A DNA stretch of 64,000 bases from UBA4416 sp036676295 (GCA_036676295.1 JAKFDE010000058.1:186001-250000); one strand, 5' to 3'. Shown: positions 27,224-36,284, numbered from the stretch's first letter. Program-made: numbers and translations. Notes: generated by a model from the letters alone, not told the origin.

Positions 27224-27228
27224 TTTAT

Positions 27229-27236
27229 CAAATTTA
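27229..27236 (-). promoter_or_regulatory. -7 box of the orphan membrane protein (TAAATTTG)
   Basis: Exact TAnnTTTG on the minus strand, five bases from the GTG start. It lies between the groL terminator and the gene, which supports an independent transcript. Confidence 0.65.
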
Positions 27237-27252
27237 CTCTTTTTACAAAACA

Positions 27253-27282
27253 AAAACGCCCCACATTTCTGTGAGGCGTTTT
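27253..27282 (-). terminator. Terminator of groS-groL
   Basis: AAAACGCC-C-CACA and TGTG-A-GGCGTTTT pair over 12 of 13 positions with a TTTC loop. On the minus strand T residues follow the stem. It starts about 20 bases after the groL stop. Confidence 0.85.
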
Positions 27283-27304
27283 AATTTATATTAAGTGATG
27301 ATTA

Positions 27305-28942
27305 TTACATCATTCCACCCATTCCACCCATGCCTGGGTTACCCATTGGCATTGCCGGAGCATCTTCTTTTTTCTCAGCTAATACGCAATCAGTAGTCAA
27401 CAACATGGCTGCAACTGAAGCTGCGTTTTCTAAAGCAATACGACTTACTTTAGTAGGATCAATAACACCTGCTTTCAATAAGTTTTCATATTTCTCAGTA
27501 CGAGCATTGAAACCATAATCATCTTTACCTTCTTTTACTTTTTGTACAACAATAGAACCTTCGATTCCACAGTTAGCACAAATTTGGCGTAAAGGCTCTT
27601 CAATAGCACGTCTTACAATTTGAATACCGGTATTCTCATCTTCGTTCACACCTTTTAATTTTTCTAAAGCTGCAATGGCACGGATGTATGCAACACCACC
27701 GCCCGGTACAATACCTTCTTCAACTGCTGCACGAGTAGCTGCTAAAGCATCGTCCACACGGTCTTTCTTTTCTTTCATTTCAACTTCAGTAGCTGCACCA
27801 ACATAAAGAACTGCAACACCGCCAGCTAATTTAGCTAAACGCTCTTGTAATTTTTCTTTGTCGTAATCAGATGTCGTTGATTCGATTTGTGCTTTGATCT
27901 GGTTAACACGAGCTGTGATATCTGCTTTTTTACCTGCACCACCAACGATTGTTGTATTGTCTTTATCAACAGTTACTTTTTCTGCTTTTCCTAAGAAAGT
28001 TAAGTCAGCATTTTCTAATAAGAAACCTCTGTCTTCAGCAATAAAAATACCACCGGTTAAAATTGCTAGATCTTCTAACATTGCTTTTCTTCTGTCGCCA
28101 AAGCCTGGAGCTTTAACAGCACAGATTTTTAAGTTAGAACGTAAACGGTTTACTACTAATGTTTGTAAAGCTTCACCATCAATATCTTCAGCAATGATCA
28201 AAATTGGTTTACCTGTTTGTACTGCTTTTTCAAGCACAGGTAATAATTCTTTCATTGTAGAAATTTTCTTTTCGTAAATTAAAATTAATGGGCTATCTAA
28301 AACAGCTTCCATTTTATCTACGTCAGTAATGAAATATGGAGAGATATAACCTCTGTCAAATTCCATCCCTTCAACAACTTCAACAGTTGTATCAGTTCCT
28401 TTAGCTTCTTCAACAGTAATAACACCTTCTTTTTTCACTTTAGCCATAGCTTCAGCAATTAATTTACCGATAGTGCTATCGTTGTTTGCAGAGATCGTTG
28501 CAACTTGTTCAATTTTTTTATTGTCGTTACCGACGTTTTGAGATTGTTTTTTCAAATTTTCAACAACCGCTTCAACCGCTTTGTCAATACCACGTTTCAA
28601 ATCCATTGGATTTGCACCTGCCGCTACGTTTTTTAAACCACCCGTTACGATAGCTTGTGCTAATACAGTTGCAGTAGTTGTTCCATCACCGGCTGCATCA
28701 GCTGTTTTAGAAGCAACTTCTTTTAATAACTGAGCACCCATGTTTTCAACCGGGTTAGATAATTCAATTTCTTTAGCTACAGTTACACCATCTTTTGTAA
28801 TTGCCGGTGAACCAAATTTTTTGTCAATGATAACGTTACGTCCTTTTGGACCTAAAGTAACTTTTACTGCATTTGCTAATGCATCAACTCCGCGCTTTAA
28901 AGCGTCGCGAGCTTCTATGTTAAAGGTGATGTCTTTTGCCAT
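27305..28942 (-). CDS. groL: Chaperonin GroEL
   Basis: A 545-residue 60-kDa chaperonin that folds client proteins in an ATP-driven double ring with GroES. DGTTTATVLAQ (ATP site), the equatorial and apical domains, and the C-terminal GGMGGMM tail are all present. It is the only groL copy in the window and follows groS after a 117-base AT-rich gap that contains repeated ATGTTTAATTG-like strings. No CIRCE (HrcA) operator was found upstream, so heat control must be by another route. Confidence 0.99.
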   Translation of the reverse strand: MAKDITFNIEARDALKRGVDALANAVKVTLGPKGRNVIIDKKFGSPAITKDGVTVAKEIELSNPVENMGAQLLKEVASKTADAAGDGTTTATVLAQAIVTGGLKNVAAGANPMDLKRGIDKAVEAVVENLKKQSQNVGNDNKKIEQVATISANNDSTIGKLIAEAMAKVKKEGVITVEEAKGTDTTVEVVEGMEFDRGYISPYFITDVDKMEAVLDSPLILIYEKKISTMKELLPVLEKAVQTGKPILIIAEDIDGEALQTLVVNRLRSNLKICAVKAPGFGDRRKAMLEDLAILTGGIFIAEDRGFLLENADLTFLGKAEKVTVDKDNTTIVGGAGKKADITARVNQIKAQIESTTSDYDKEKLQERLAKLAGGVAVLYVGAATEVEMKEKKDRVDDALAATRAAVEEGIVPGGGVAYIRAIAALEKLKGVNEDENTGIQIVRRAIEEPLRQICANCGIEGSIVVQKVKEGKDDYGFNARTEKYENLLKAGVIDPTKVSRIALENAASVAAMLLTTDCVLAEKKEDAPAMPMGNPGMGGMGGMM

Positions 28943-29059
28943 TTTTATAAATGTTTAATTGTTTTTATGTTTAATGTTTATTGAATTTATGTTTAATTGT
29001 TTTTTGTTTATTATTTGATTGTATTTATCCCAAACCTATAAACAAGGAAACATCAAACA

Positions 29060-29344
29060 TTAGATAATAGCGTAGATATCGCTTTCACGCATAATTAATA
29101 GGTCCTTACCTTCTACCTGGATCTCAGTTCCTGCATATTTTCCGTATAATACAGTATCGCCAACTTTTACAGTCATTGGTTCATCTACTTTACCGTTACC
29201 AATAGCAATTACTTTACCTTTCATGGGTTTTTCTTTAGCAGTATCAGGAATAATTAATCCACCTGCTGTTTTTGTTTCTGCCGGAGCTGGTTCTACCAAA
29301 ACTCTGTCGGCTAGAGGACGTACATTTACACTTGATTTTGCCAT
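29060..29344 (-). CDS. groS: Co-chaperonin GroES
   Basis: A 94-residue GroES, the lid of the GroEL cage. RPLADRVLVEP, the mobile loop (ETKTAGGLIIPDTAKEKP) and the C-terminal GKDLLIMRESDIYAII are typical. It is the first gene of the groS-groL unit. The region upstream (29345-29460) has no TAnnTTTG box and no CIRCE element that I can see. Confidence 0.98.
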   Translation of the reverse strand: MAKSSVNVRPLADRVLVEPAPAETKTAGGLIIPDTAKEKPMKGKVIAIGNGKVDEPMTVKVGDTVLYGKYAGTEIQVEGKDLLIMRESDIYAII

Positions 29345-29460
29345 AATTATGTGATTTTAGTTTATTTAATTTTACGGTTCTGTATTGTCGAAAAACATGC
29401 CAATGCGCTGTTTTCCTAATTTAGGCGACAATATTACCGATTTTAAGTGGCATAAAATAA

Positions 29461-29990
29461 AAAATGTCAGCCTCTGGCAGTTTTCCAGAACTTACTTTCT
29501 GTTCTAAAATTTCACGTTACTTTTTTCTTAGTCAAAAAAGTAACCAAAAAGACAAGTCAAAACGATTCCTCCCCGCTCTTTCCTTTTTCAAGATTCGCTT
29601 CAGAAAGAGAACTAAAGCTCTTTCTGGCTCATCTAAAAAAAAGGAAATTCACAGCTCATCGGCTCCGCGTTTTGACAGGCCAACGCTCCGCTCCGTCTGG
29701 AGACTTAATATTAATCGGAGTTATCGAGGCCTTTTAAAATTTAGCGTACAAATCAAGTGGTTTCAAAGGCGAAGGAATGTGGGGAGATGATTTGGGCTGT
29801 TCGCGAAGCGCTTCAAATTAGGGCAGAGCGTTTAGAAAATGTTTAGTAAACATTTTTAGCGATGAGCCAGAAAGTGGGGTGGTGAAGCCATGCAGATTTT
29901 AGCTAAATTTTAAGAAGCCTTGATTTCTTTTGTTCCTTTTCTTTATCAAGAAAGAAAAGGAAGTACTAAAAAATGTCAGCCCTTTTGAGA
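29461..29990. repeat. About 530-bp hairpin-rich non-coding element
   Basis: This gap between groS and fabH has no credible gene; a 108-codon frame (29464-29790) has a Lys/Arg/Ser-rich, low-complexity product and looks spurious. It holds four perfect stem-loops: 29516-29544 (GTTACTTTTTT arms), 29601-29626 (CAGAAAGAG arms), 29836-29856 (AAAATGTTTA arms) and 29933-29962 (TTCCTTTTCTTT arms). The string AAAATGTCAGCC occurs at both ends (29461 and 29970). I recall similar stretches scattered in other Bacteroidota genomes, so it is probably a dispersed repeat. The right end doubles as the fabH terminator. Confidence 0.6.
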
Positions 29991-30000
29991 CTGACATTTT
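29970..30000 (-). terminator. Terminator of plsX-fabH
   Basis: AAAATGTCAG (29970-29979) and CTGACATTTT (29991-30000) form a perfect 10-bp stem. On the minus strand it is followed by TT and lies about 22 bases after the fabH stop. Confidence 0.8.
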
Positions 30001-30022
30001 AGAAAATTATTTAAAAGAAAAT

Positions 30023-31027
30023 TTATTTTCCTACCTGACTGCCATCATAAGCCCATTTTACCCAAACAGAACCCCAGGTAAAACCACCACCAAAAGCTGA
30101 GATAATTAAATTATCGCCTTTTTTCAATTGCTTTTCATAATCCCATAATAACAATGGAATTGTGCCCGCTGTGGTGTTGCCATAACGTTCAATATTCATC
30201 ATCATTTTATCATTATTTAATCCCATACGGTTGGCAGTAGCTTCGCAAATACGTTTGTTGGCTTGATGAGGCACTAACCAGGTAATATCATCAGGTGTTA
30301 ATTTGTTTTTGTCCATGATCTCGGCGCTTACTTCGGCCATGCTCACAACGGCATTTTTAAAAACGGTTTGACCTTCCTGATACACAAAGTGCATTTTTTT
30401 GTCAACGGTTTCGTGTGATGCAGGATGCAAAGATCCACCGGCTTTTTGGTGTAAGAAATTACGACCCGAACCATCACTTTTTAAAATAAAATCTTTTACT
30501 CCCAAATCTTCTTCGGTGGGCTCTAATAATACAGCACCGCCACCATCACCAAAGATCACGCAAGTTGTGCGGTCGTCGTAATTTAAAATAGAACTCATTT
30601 TATCTACACCAATGATCACCACTTTTTTGTAACGACCGGTTTCTATAAATTGAGATCCTGTAGCTAAGGCATAAATAAAACCTGAACAGGCAGCAGATAG
30701 ATCGTATCCCCAGGCGTTTTTAGCGCCAATTTTATCACAAATAATATTAGCCGTACTAGGAAAAACCAAATCACCGGTAATCGTTCCACAGATCAACAGA
30801 TCAATTTCATCAGCACCAATACCACGTTTCCTTAAAAGTTCTTCTACAGCAAACACCATCATGTCAGAAGTTGCTTTTCCTTCTTCTTTTAATACACGGC
30901 GTTCTTTAATTCCGGTGCGAGAGGTAATCCACTCATCGTTAGTATCTACAAATTTCGCTAACTCATCATTAGTCATTACAAAATCAGGAACATGACCACC
31001 AACAGCGGTAATTGCAGCTCTTATCAT
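30023..31027 (-). CDS. fabH: β-ketoacyl-ACP synthase III
   Basis: A 334-residue thiolase-fold enzyme that starts fatty acid synthesis by condensing acetyl-CoA (or branched acyl-CoA) with malonyl-ACP. The catalytic triad is intact: C114 in DLSAACSGF, His in VPHQANKRI and Asn in GNTTAGTIPL. Its ATG overlaps the plsX stop (TAATG), so translation is coupled. The pairing with plsX links the start of acyl chains to phospholipid synthesis. Because Bacteroidota make iso-branched lipids, branched primers are likely. Confidence 0.97.
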   Translation of the reverse strand: MIRAAITAVGGHVPDFVMTNDELAKFVDTNDEWITSRTGIKERRVLKEEGKATSDMMVFAVEELLRKRGIGADEIDLLICGTITGDLVFPSTANIICDKIGAKNAWGYDLSAACSGFIYALATGSQFIETGRYKKVVIIGVDKMSSILNYDDRTTCVIFGDGGGAVLLEPTEEDLGVKDFILKSDGSGRNFLHQKAGGSLHPASHETVDKKMHFVYQEGQTVFKNAVVSMAEVSAEIMDKNKLTPDDITWLVPHQANKRICEATANRMGLNNDKMMMNIERYGNTTAGTIPLLLWDYEKQLKKGDNLIISAFGGGFTWGSVWVKWAYDGSQVGK

Positions 31028-31965
31028 TATTGAAATACGTTTTTAATTTTTTCGTTTAAGTTTGCCTCAACGATATCTTTACTTAACACCAACATGTTTT
31101 TAAAGGCTAAAGCACTTGATTTACCGTGGGCGATCATTACATTGGAGTTGATGCCTAATACAGGAGTGCCACCATATAATTCGTAATTGAATTTGTCGAA
31201 AAATTCATCGCTACGATTGCGTTTTTTGATCATCGAATAAAAAGCTTCGGCTGTTTTTAATAACACATTTCCGGTAAATCCTTCGCAAACAATCACATCC
31301 GCTTTATCTTCAAAAACTTCTAGGCCTTCTACGTTACCAACAAAATTAAAGTCTTTAGAGTCTTTCATTAAAGCATGAGCCGCTTGCGCTACTAAATTTC
31401 CTTTTTCCGGTTCTTCACCAATATTTAATAAACCAACTTTTGGATTATTGATCTTATAAACTTCTTTAGCAAACACAGAACCTAAAATAGCAAACTGATA
31501 TAACACATCCGGTTTACAATCGGCATTAGTACCCACATCTAATATGATCCCAAAACCACCGTTTAATTTTGGTAAAATAGAAGTGATGCATGGACGAATA
31601 ACGCCCGGAACTGCTTTTACTGAGAACATAGAACCTACCAGCATAGCACCGGTGTTTCCTGCACTTGCAAAGCATTGAATGTCGTTTTCTTTTAATAATT
31701 TAAAACCAACACCGATTGTACTATTTGGTTTTTGAGATAAAGCTTTGGTTGGGTGTTCGCCCATTTCAATAACCTCAGTTGTATGAACAAATTCAAACTT
31801 GTCTTCAGGAACGCCTTTGCCTTTTAAATAACTTTTTGCTTGTTCGCTATCGCCGATCAATACCATTTTTACATCAGAAGGTAAACTTTCTAATGCCATG
31901 ATAGCACCATCTAAACAATTGTTTGGGGCAAAATCGCCACCCATAATATCTAATCCTATTTTCAT
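31027..31965 (-). CDS. plsX: Phosphate acyltransferase PlsX
   Basis: A 312-residue enzyme that converts acyl-ACP to acyl-phosphate for phosphatidic acid synthesis. The N-terminus MKIGLDIMGGDFAPN and the DVGTNADCKP and CEGFTGNVLLKT motifs are typical. It begins the plsX-fabH operon and overlaps fabH by one base. The rpmF gene that often precedes plsX is not found upstream here. A -7 box lies 67 bases upstream. Confidence 0.97.
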   Translation of the reverse strand: MKIGLDIMGGDFAPNNCLDGAIMALESLPSDVKMVLIGDSEQAKSYLKGKGVPEDKFEFVHTTEVIEMGEHPTKALSQKPNSTIGVGFKLLKENDIQCFASAGNTGAMLVGSMFSVKAVPGVIRPCITSILPKLNGGFGIILDVGTNADCKPDVLYQFAILGSVFAKEVYKINNPKVGLLNIGEEPEKGNLVAQAAHALMKDSKDFNFVGNVEGLEVFEDKADVIVCEGFTGNVLLKTAEAFYSMIKKRNRSDEFFDKFNYELYGGTPVLGINSNVMIAHGKSSALAFKNMLVLSKDIVEANLNEKIKNVFQ

Positions 31966-32031
31966 ATAAAATGAGTCAAAATCAATCCACTAAAAAACCA
32001 ATTATTGTTTAATAAATCAATAAAAAGCGCG

Positions 32032-32039
32032 CAAAGTTA
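32032..32039 (-). promoter_or_regulatory. -7 box of plsX-fabH (TAACTTTG)
   Basis: Exact TAnnTTTG on the minus strand, implying a leader of about 60 bases before the plsX start. Confidence 0.6.
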
Positions 32040-32155
32040 CTAACCTTAATTGGATAATAGCGCTTTAGCCATTTACACGTGTTGTATTTGTTTTAACCTT
32101 CTGATAATCTGATAGATAAATGTTTCTTGATAATGTTAAATCGTAGAAATTATAG

Positions 32156-32163
32156 TAATTTTG
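32156..32163 (+). promoter_or_regulatory. -7 box of sufE (TAATTTTG)
   Basis: Exact TAnnTTTG, four bases before the ATG; a leaderless or near-leaderless transcript is expected. Confidence 0.7.
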
Positions 32164-32167
32164 CACT

Positions 32168-32581
32168 ATGAACTTATCGGATATTGAAAATGAAATTGTT
32201 GAAGAATTTGAATTATTTGGAGACGATTGGGAGGGAAAGTATGAACACCTGATCGAATTAGGGAAGTCTTTACCAAAAATTAAAGAAGAATATAAAACCG
32301 ACGATCGTTTGATAAAAGGTTGTCAGAGTAAGGTTTGGCTGCATTCTCAAAAACAGGGTGATGAAATAGTTTATACGGCCGATAGCGATGCCATCATTAC
32401 AAAAGGCATGGTAGCGTTGATGGTACGTGTATTATCGCATCAAAAAGCCGATGATATTTTAAAAGCCGACTTGGATTTTATTAATAAAATTGGATTAACC
32501 GAGCATTTATCTCCTACCCGTGCTAATGGTTTACTAAGCATGATCAAGCAAATGAAATTAGATGCTTTGGCATTAAAATAA
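32168..32581 (+). CDS. sufE: SufE-family sulfur acceptor
   Basis: A 137-residue SufE/CsdE protein. It takes persulfide sulfur from the SufS cysteine desulfurase at a conserved cysteine, here C52 in LIKGCQSKVW, and passes it to the SufBCD Fe-S scaffold. The length and fold pattern are normal. The rest of the suf operon is not nearby, as is common in this phylum. The next gene (EamA transporter) follows after 36 bases but has its own -7 box. Confidence 0.95.
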   Translation: MNLSDIENEIVEEFELFGDDWEGKYEHLIELGKSLPKIKEEYKTDDRLIKGCQSKVWLHSQKQGDEIVYTADSDAIITKGMVALMVRVLSHQKADDILKADLDFINKIGLTEHLSPTRANGLLSMIKQMKLDALALK

Positions 32582-32596
32582 CTCATCTTTTAAAAT

Positions 32597-32604
32597 TACT
32601 TTTG
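32597..32604 (+). promoter_or_regulatory. -7 box of the EamA transporter (TACTTTTG)
   Basis: Exact TAnnTTTG, 13 bases before the ATG, so a leader of only a few bases is expected. Confidence 0.7.
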
Positions 32605-32617
32605 CGCCTTATATATT

Positions 32618-33502
32618 ATGGGTAAAAAAACAACTGCCTGGCTTATTTTAATTGTGCTTTCATTAGTTTGGGGTAGTTCCTTTATTTTAATGAAACAGGG
32701 CTTGGTAGCTTTTACAAGCGATGAGGTAGCAGGTTTGCGAATAACAATTGCCTCTGCTTTTATGTTGCCCTTTTTATTTAAGTATTATAGGATCGATCTT
32801 AGAAAACACTTAAAGGGGTTATTATTAATGGGTGTGTTTGGAAACCTGATCCCTGCTTTTTTATTTACCAAAGCCGAAACTCAGATCAGCAGTAGCTTAA
32901 CAGGGATGCTAAACGCTTTAACCCCCTTTTTCACGATCATTATTGGTTATCTGATCTTTAAAATGAGTGTTCGCAAAAATCAAATTCTTGGTGTTGCTAT
33001 TGGTTTTTTTGGTGCCATTGCCTTGGTTGTTTTCGATCATAATGAAGGTGAACAATCTAAGAATATAGCTTATAGCTTATTAGTAGCGGCAGCAACCTTA
33101 TGTTATGCCGTGAGTGTAAATGGCATAAAAACGTATTTAGGAGATGTAGATTCGTTAACAGCAACTACCTGGTCGTTTACCCTAATAGGACCGGTGGCGG
33201 CCATTTACCTGTTTGGTTTTACAGATGTGGTTTCGCATGCTACCCAACACCCCGAGGGGATGACCTCTTTGGGTTATGTAAGTATATTAGCCATAGTGGG
33301 CTCAGCCTTATCAGTTGTTGTATATAACACCCTTATTAAACTTTCCGGAACCTTGTTTGCGGCCAGTTGTACTTATTTAATACCCGTTGTAGCCATTGGT
33401 TGGGGTTTAGTGGACGGAGAAACCGTTAATTTGATCCAATTTTTGGCTATAGGCGTTATTATTGGCGGGGTTTGGCTGATCAATTCGGGGGCTAAAAAGT
33501 AG
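32618..33502 (+). CDS. EamA/DMT-family transporter
   Basis: A 294-residue protein with ten hydrophobic helices arranged as two EamA repeats. VWGSSFILMKQGL in the first helix and its neighbour is the usual start of the drug/metabolite transporter superfamily. It probably exports amino acids or other small metabolites; the substrate cannot be read from sequence. It has its own promoter, and the gap to rplU is 118 bases. Confidence 0.9.
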   Translation: MGKKTTAWLILIVLSLVWGSSFILMKQGLVAFTSDEVAGLRITIASAFMLPFLFKYYRIDLRKHLKGLLLMGVFGNLIPAFLFTKAETQISSSLTGMLNALTPFFTIIIGYLIFKMSVRKNQILGVAIGFFGAIALVVFDHNEGEQSKNIAYSLLVAAATLCYAVSVNGIKTYLGDVDSLTATTWSFTLIGPVAAIYLFGFTDVVSHATQHPEGMTSLGYVSILAIVGSALSVVVYNTLIKLSGTLFAASCTYLIPVVAIGWGLVDGETVNLIQFLAIGVIIGGVWLINSGAKK

Positions 33503-33550
33503 TTTTTGGGTTTAAATGGCGATTATTTCCATATTTAACTCAAAAATTCT

Positions 33551-33580
33551 TTGGGAAATACAAAAAACCACCTATCTTTG
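33551..33580 (+). promoter_or_regulatory. Promoter of rplU-rpmA (TTG-N19-TATCTTTG)
   Basis: TTG at 33551-33553 and TATCTTTG at 33573-33580 are separated by 19 bases, the consensus Bacteroidota -33/-7 arrangement. The leader to the rplU ATG is about 33 bases. Confidence 0.85.
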
Positions 33581-33620
33581 CCGTCCTTAAAAAAATTATT
33601 AACAATTAAAATTAACACTC

Positions 33621-34118
33621 ATGTATGCAATTGTAGAAATAGCAGGGCAACAATTTAAAGTGGAACGAGGCAATAAAGTTTACGTTCACCGCCTAGATGC
33701 TAATGAGGGTGCTAAAGTAGAATTTGACAAAGTTTTCTTAATTGATAACGGCGGAAAGATCTCTATTGGAAGCCCGACTGTTGATGGCGCAAAAGTAGCT
33801 GCCACAGTAGTAGAACACGTTAAAGGCGATAAAGTTATCGTGTTTAAAAAATTACGCCGTAAAGGTTACCAGAAATGGAATAACCACCGTCAATTGTACA
33901 CTCAAATTTTGATCCAAGGGATCTTAGGTAAAGGGGAAACTGTAAAAGACGAATTAAAGGCTGAAAAATCAGTACGCGAATTCTTAATGCCTAGCCACAG
34001 AAATCCTGTAGTTAGAACAGAAGTAGCTGCTGAACCAGTAAAAAAAGCTCCTGCTAAAAAAGCAGCGGCTAAAAAAGCTCCTGCTAAAAAAGCAGCAGCT
34101 AAAAAGAAAGAAGATTAA
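33621..34118 (+). CDS. rplU: 50S ribosomal protein L21 with Lys/Ala-rich tail
   Basis: A 165-residue L21. The normal ~103-residue core starts MYAIVEIAGQQFKVE and includes HRQLYTQILI. It then carries a ~60-residue extension that ends in two copies of KKAPAKKAAA, encoded by a 30-base tandem repeat. Such basic tails on L21 are frequent in this phylum and probably contact rRNA. It forms an operon with rpmA, 30 bases on. Confidence 0.97.
   Translation: MYAIVEIAGQQFKVERGNKVYVHRLDANEGAKVEFDKVFLIDNGGKISIGSPTVDGAKVAATVVEHVKGDKVIVFKKLRRKGYQKWNNHRQLYTQILIQGILGKGETVKDELKAEKSVREFLMPSHRNPVVRTEVAAEPVKKAPAKKAAAKKAPAKKAAAKKKED
34041..34109 (+). repeat. 30-base tandem repeat in the rplU tail
   Basis: Two 30-base units (34041-34070 and 34071-34100) differ by one base and are followed by a partial third (AAAAAG). 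Each encodes KKAPAKKAAA. Confidence 0.85.
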
Positions 34119-34148
34119 TAACAACATTAACCATTAGATTTATAAAAA

Positions 34149-34409
34149 ATGGCACATAAGAAAGGGGCTGGCTCCACAAACAACGGTAGAGAATCACATA
34201 GCAAACGTTTAGGCGTTAAGATCTATGGTGGTCAAGCTTGTATTGCTGGGAACATTATTGTTCGTCAGAGAGGTACAAAACATAATCCGGGTGAAAACGT
34301 AGGTATTGGAAAAGACCACACGTTATTTGCTTTGGTTGATGGAAAAGTTATGTTTAAAAAGAAAAGAGACGATAAATCATACGTATCTATCGTTCCGGTT
34401 CAAGCATAA
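34149..34409 (+). CDS. rpmA: 50S ribosomal protein L27
   Basis: An 86-residue L27 starting MAHKKGAGSTNNGRES, whose N-terminus reaches the peptidyl-transferase centre. The start lacks the cleavable N-terminal leader found in some Firmicutes. GTKHNPGENVGIGKDHTLFA is typical. It is the second gene of the rplU-rpmA operon and is followed by a strong terminator. Confidence 0.98.
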   Translation: MAHKKGAGSTNNGRESHSKRLGVKIYGGQACIAGNIIVRQRGTKHNPGENVGIGKDHTLFALVDGKVMFKKKRDDKSYVSIVPVQA

Positions 34410-34431
34410 TTAGCAAAAAACTAAACACGTT

Positions 34432-34462
34432 AAAGCTCCCACCAAATTGGCGGGGGCTTTTT
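34432..34462 (+). terminator. Terminator of rplU-rpmA
   Basis: AAAGCTCCC-A-CC and GG-C-GGGGGCTTT pair over 11 of 12 positions with a short AAATT loop, followed by TT. Confidence 0.9.
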
Positions 34463-34506
34463 CTGTTTTTACATTGTATATTTAATCAATCACTAAATCG
34501 TAAATT

Positions 34507-34938
34507 ATGAGTTCTCCAATTGCAACTGAAATCAGTATTGAAATACAAGCACCTCTTGCTCAGGTTTGGGATGCCTTGATAAATCCTGATGTGATACGCG
34601 AATATTTTTTTGGTACAGAAGCAGAATCCTCCTGGAAAGTAGGAAGTCCGGTTTTGTTTAAAGGCACCTGGGAAGGCACAGCCTACGAAGACAAAGGAAT
34701 TGTCTTAAAAAATAATTTCGAAAAAGAAATTCAATACACCTATTGGAGTTCGTTTTCGGGTACAGACGATGTTCCTGAAAATTACGCAACGATAACGTAT
34801 TCGGTGGCCTCTAAAGGAAATGCGACAACGCTTACGGTTAAACAATCGGGTTATAAAACCGAAGAACAAAAATCACATTCTGAAGGTAATTGGAAAATGG
34901 TGTTGGAAAACATTAAATCTATTTTAGAGAAAAATTAA
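34507..34938 (+). CDS. SRPBCC/AHSA1-domain protein
   Basis: A 143-residue START-like (SRPBCC) domain. The N-terminal IEIQAPLAQVWDALINPDVI strand-helix and the C-terminal HSEGNWKMVLENIKSIL helix are the family pattern (activator of Hsp90 ATPase homologue 1-like). These proteins bind a hydrophobic ligand in a cavity; most bacterial members have no known role. It stands alone between rpmA and serS. Confidence 0.88.
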   Translation: MSSPIATEISIEIQAPLAQVWDALINPDVIREYFFGTEAESSWKVGSPVLFKGTWEGTAYEDKGIVLKNNFEKEIQYTYWSSFSGTDDVPENYATITYSVASKGNATTLTVKQSGYKTEEQKSHSEGNWKMVLENIKSILEKN

Positions 34939-35002
34939 AATTATTTTTAATTTCATGTGGTCCTATAATTCATAAAATTTAATTTACAAATAAAAATATA
35001 GC

Positions 35003-36277
35003 ATGCTACAATTAGCTTATATACGCGATAATAAAGAAGATGTTTTAAAACGTCTGGCAATTAAAAATTTTAAAGATGCTGAAACAATCATTACTAAGGT
35101 AATTGAATTAGATAACAGCAGAAAACTAACTCAAAAACAAACCGATGATGTGAAAGCTGAAGCCAATGGTTTAGCAAAACAAATTGGCGAGTTAATGAAG
35201 TCGGGAAAGAAAGAAGAGGCTGAAATTTTAAAAGCAAAAACAGCCGATCTTAAACAAAGCGAAAAACAGTTTGATGAAACTTTAAAAGGAATCGAACAGG
35301 AAATTCAAAATTTATTGGTAACGGTTCCCAACTTACCTAACTTAACAGTGCCTGTTGGAAAAACACCTGAAGAGAATGAAGTGGTTAATCAACATGGTGT
35401 TATTCCGACGTTATATGCCGGAGCAACGCCACACTGGGAATTAACAACCAAATATGACTTGATCGATTTTGAATTAGGAGTTAAATTAACCGGAGCAGGT
35501 TTTCCTGTATACAAAGGTAAAGGAGCTCGTTTACAACGTGCGTTAATTAATTATTTTTTAGATAAAGCAACTTCAAAAGGATATAATGAAGTTCAACCGC
35601 CGATTTTAGTGAACGCGGATAGTGGTTATGGTACCGGACAATTGCCTGATAAAGAAGGACAAATGTATCATTGTCAGATCGATGATCTGTATTTAATTCC
35701 AACAGCTGAGGTGCCTATCACCAATATGTATCGCGATGTGATCTTAAAAGAAAGTGATCTGCCAATTAAAAACTGTGGTTACACGCCTTGTTTTAGAAGA
35801 GAAGCAGGTAGCTACGGAAAAGATGTACGTGGTTTAAATCGCTTACACCAATTTGATAAAGTAGAGATCGTACAAATTGCACATCCTGATAAATCGTATG
35901 AGATATTAGAAACCATGCGCGAATTTGTAAGCAGTTTATTACAAGAATTAGAATTACCATACCGTACTTTAAAATTATGTGGTGGCGATATGAGTTTTGC
36001 TTCGGCATTAACTTACGATTTGGAAGTATGGAGTGCTGCACAACAACGATGGTTAGAAGTAAGTTCTGTATCTAATTTTGAAAGCTTTCAAACCAACCGT
36101 TTAAAATGTCGTTTCAAAGGAGCTGATGGTAAAACACAATTAGCGCACAGTTTAAATGGCAGTGCTTTGGCTTTGCCTCGTATTGTAGCGTCTTTATTAG
36201 AAAATAACCAAACAGAACAAGGCATTAAAATCCCTAAAGTATTGGTGCCTTATACAGGCTTTGATATGATTAGCTAA
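35003..36277 (+). CDS. serS: Seryl-tRNA synthetase
   Basis: A 424-residue class II synthetase that charges tRNA-Ser. The N-terminal ~110 residues form the long antiparallel coiled-coil arm that grips the tRNA. The catalytic core follows, with TAEVPITN, the motif 2 loop CFRREAGSYGKDVRGL and the motif 3 region NGSALALPRI. The length is normal. A 15-bp terminator hairpin built from a dispersed repeat follows directly. Confidence 0.99.
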   Translation: MLQLAYIRDNKEDVLKRLAIKNFKDAETIITKVIELDNSRKLTQKQTDDVKAEANGLAKQIGELMKSGKKEEAEILKAKTADLKQSEKQFDETLKGIEQEIQNLLVTVPNLPNLTVPVGKTPEENEVVNQHGVIPTLYAGATPHWELTTKYDLIDFELGVKLTGAGFPVYKGKGARLQRALINYFLDKATSKGYNEVQPPILVNADSGYGTGQLPDKEGQMYHCQIDDLYLIPTAEVPITNMYRDVILKESDLPIKNCGYTPCFRREAGSYGKDVRGLNRLHQFDKVEIVQIAHPDKSYEILETMREFVSSLLQELELPYRTLKLCGGDMSFASALTYDLEVWSAAQQRWLEVSSVSNFESFQTNRLKCRFKGADGKTQLAHSLNGSALALPRIVASLLENNQTEQGIKIPKVLVPYTGFDMIS

Positions 36278-36284
36278 TAGTATT

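Noticed and set aside
29345..29460. Possible CIRCE heat-shock operator upstream of groS
   Set aside because: No TTAGCACTC-N9-GAGTGCTAA or close variant was found.
29464..29790. 108-codon frame with a Lys/Arg/Ser-rich product
   Set aside because: It lies in the hairpin-rich repeat element, has low-complexity composition and no domain, and is crossed by perfect inverted repeats.
31966..32167. Possible rpmF (L32) gene upstream of plsX
   Set aside because: No frame with the L32 signature is present in the gap.
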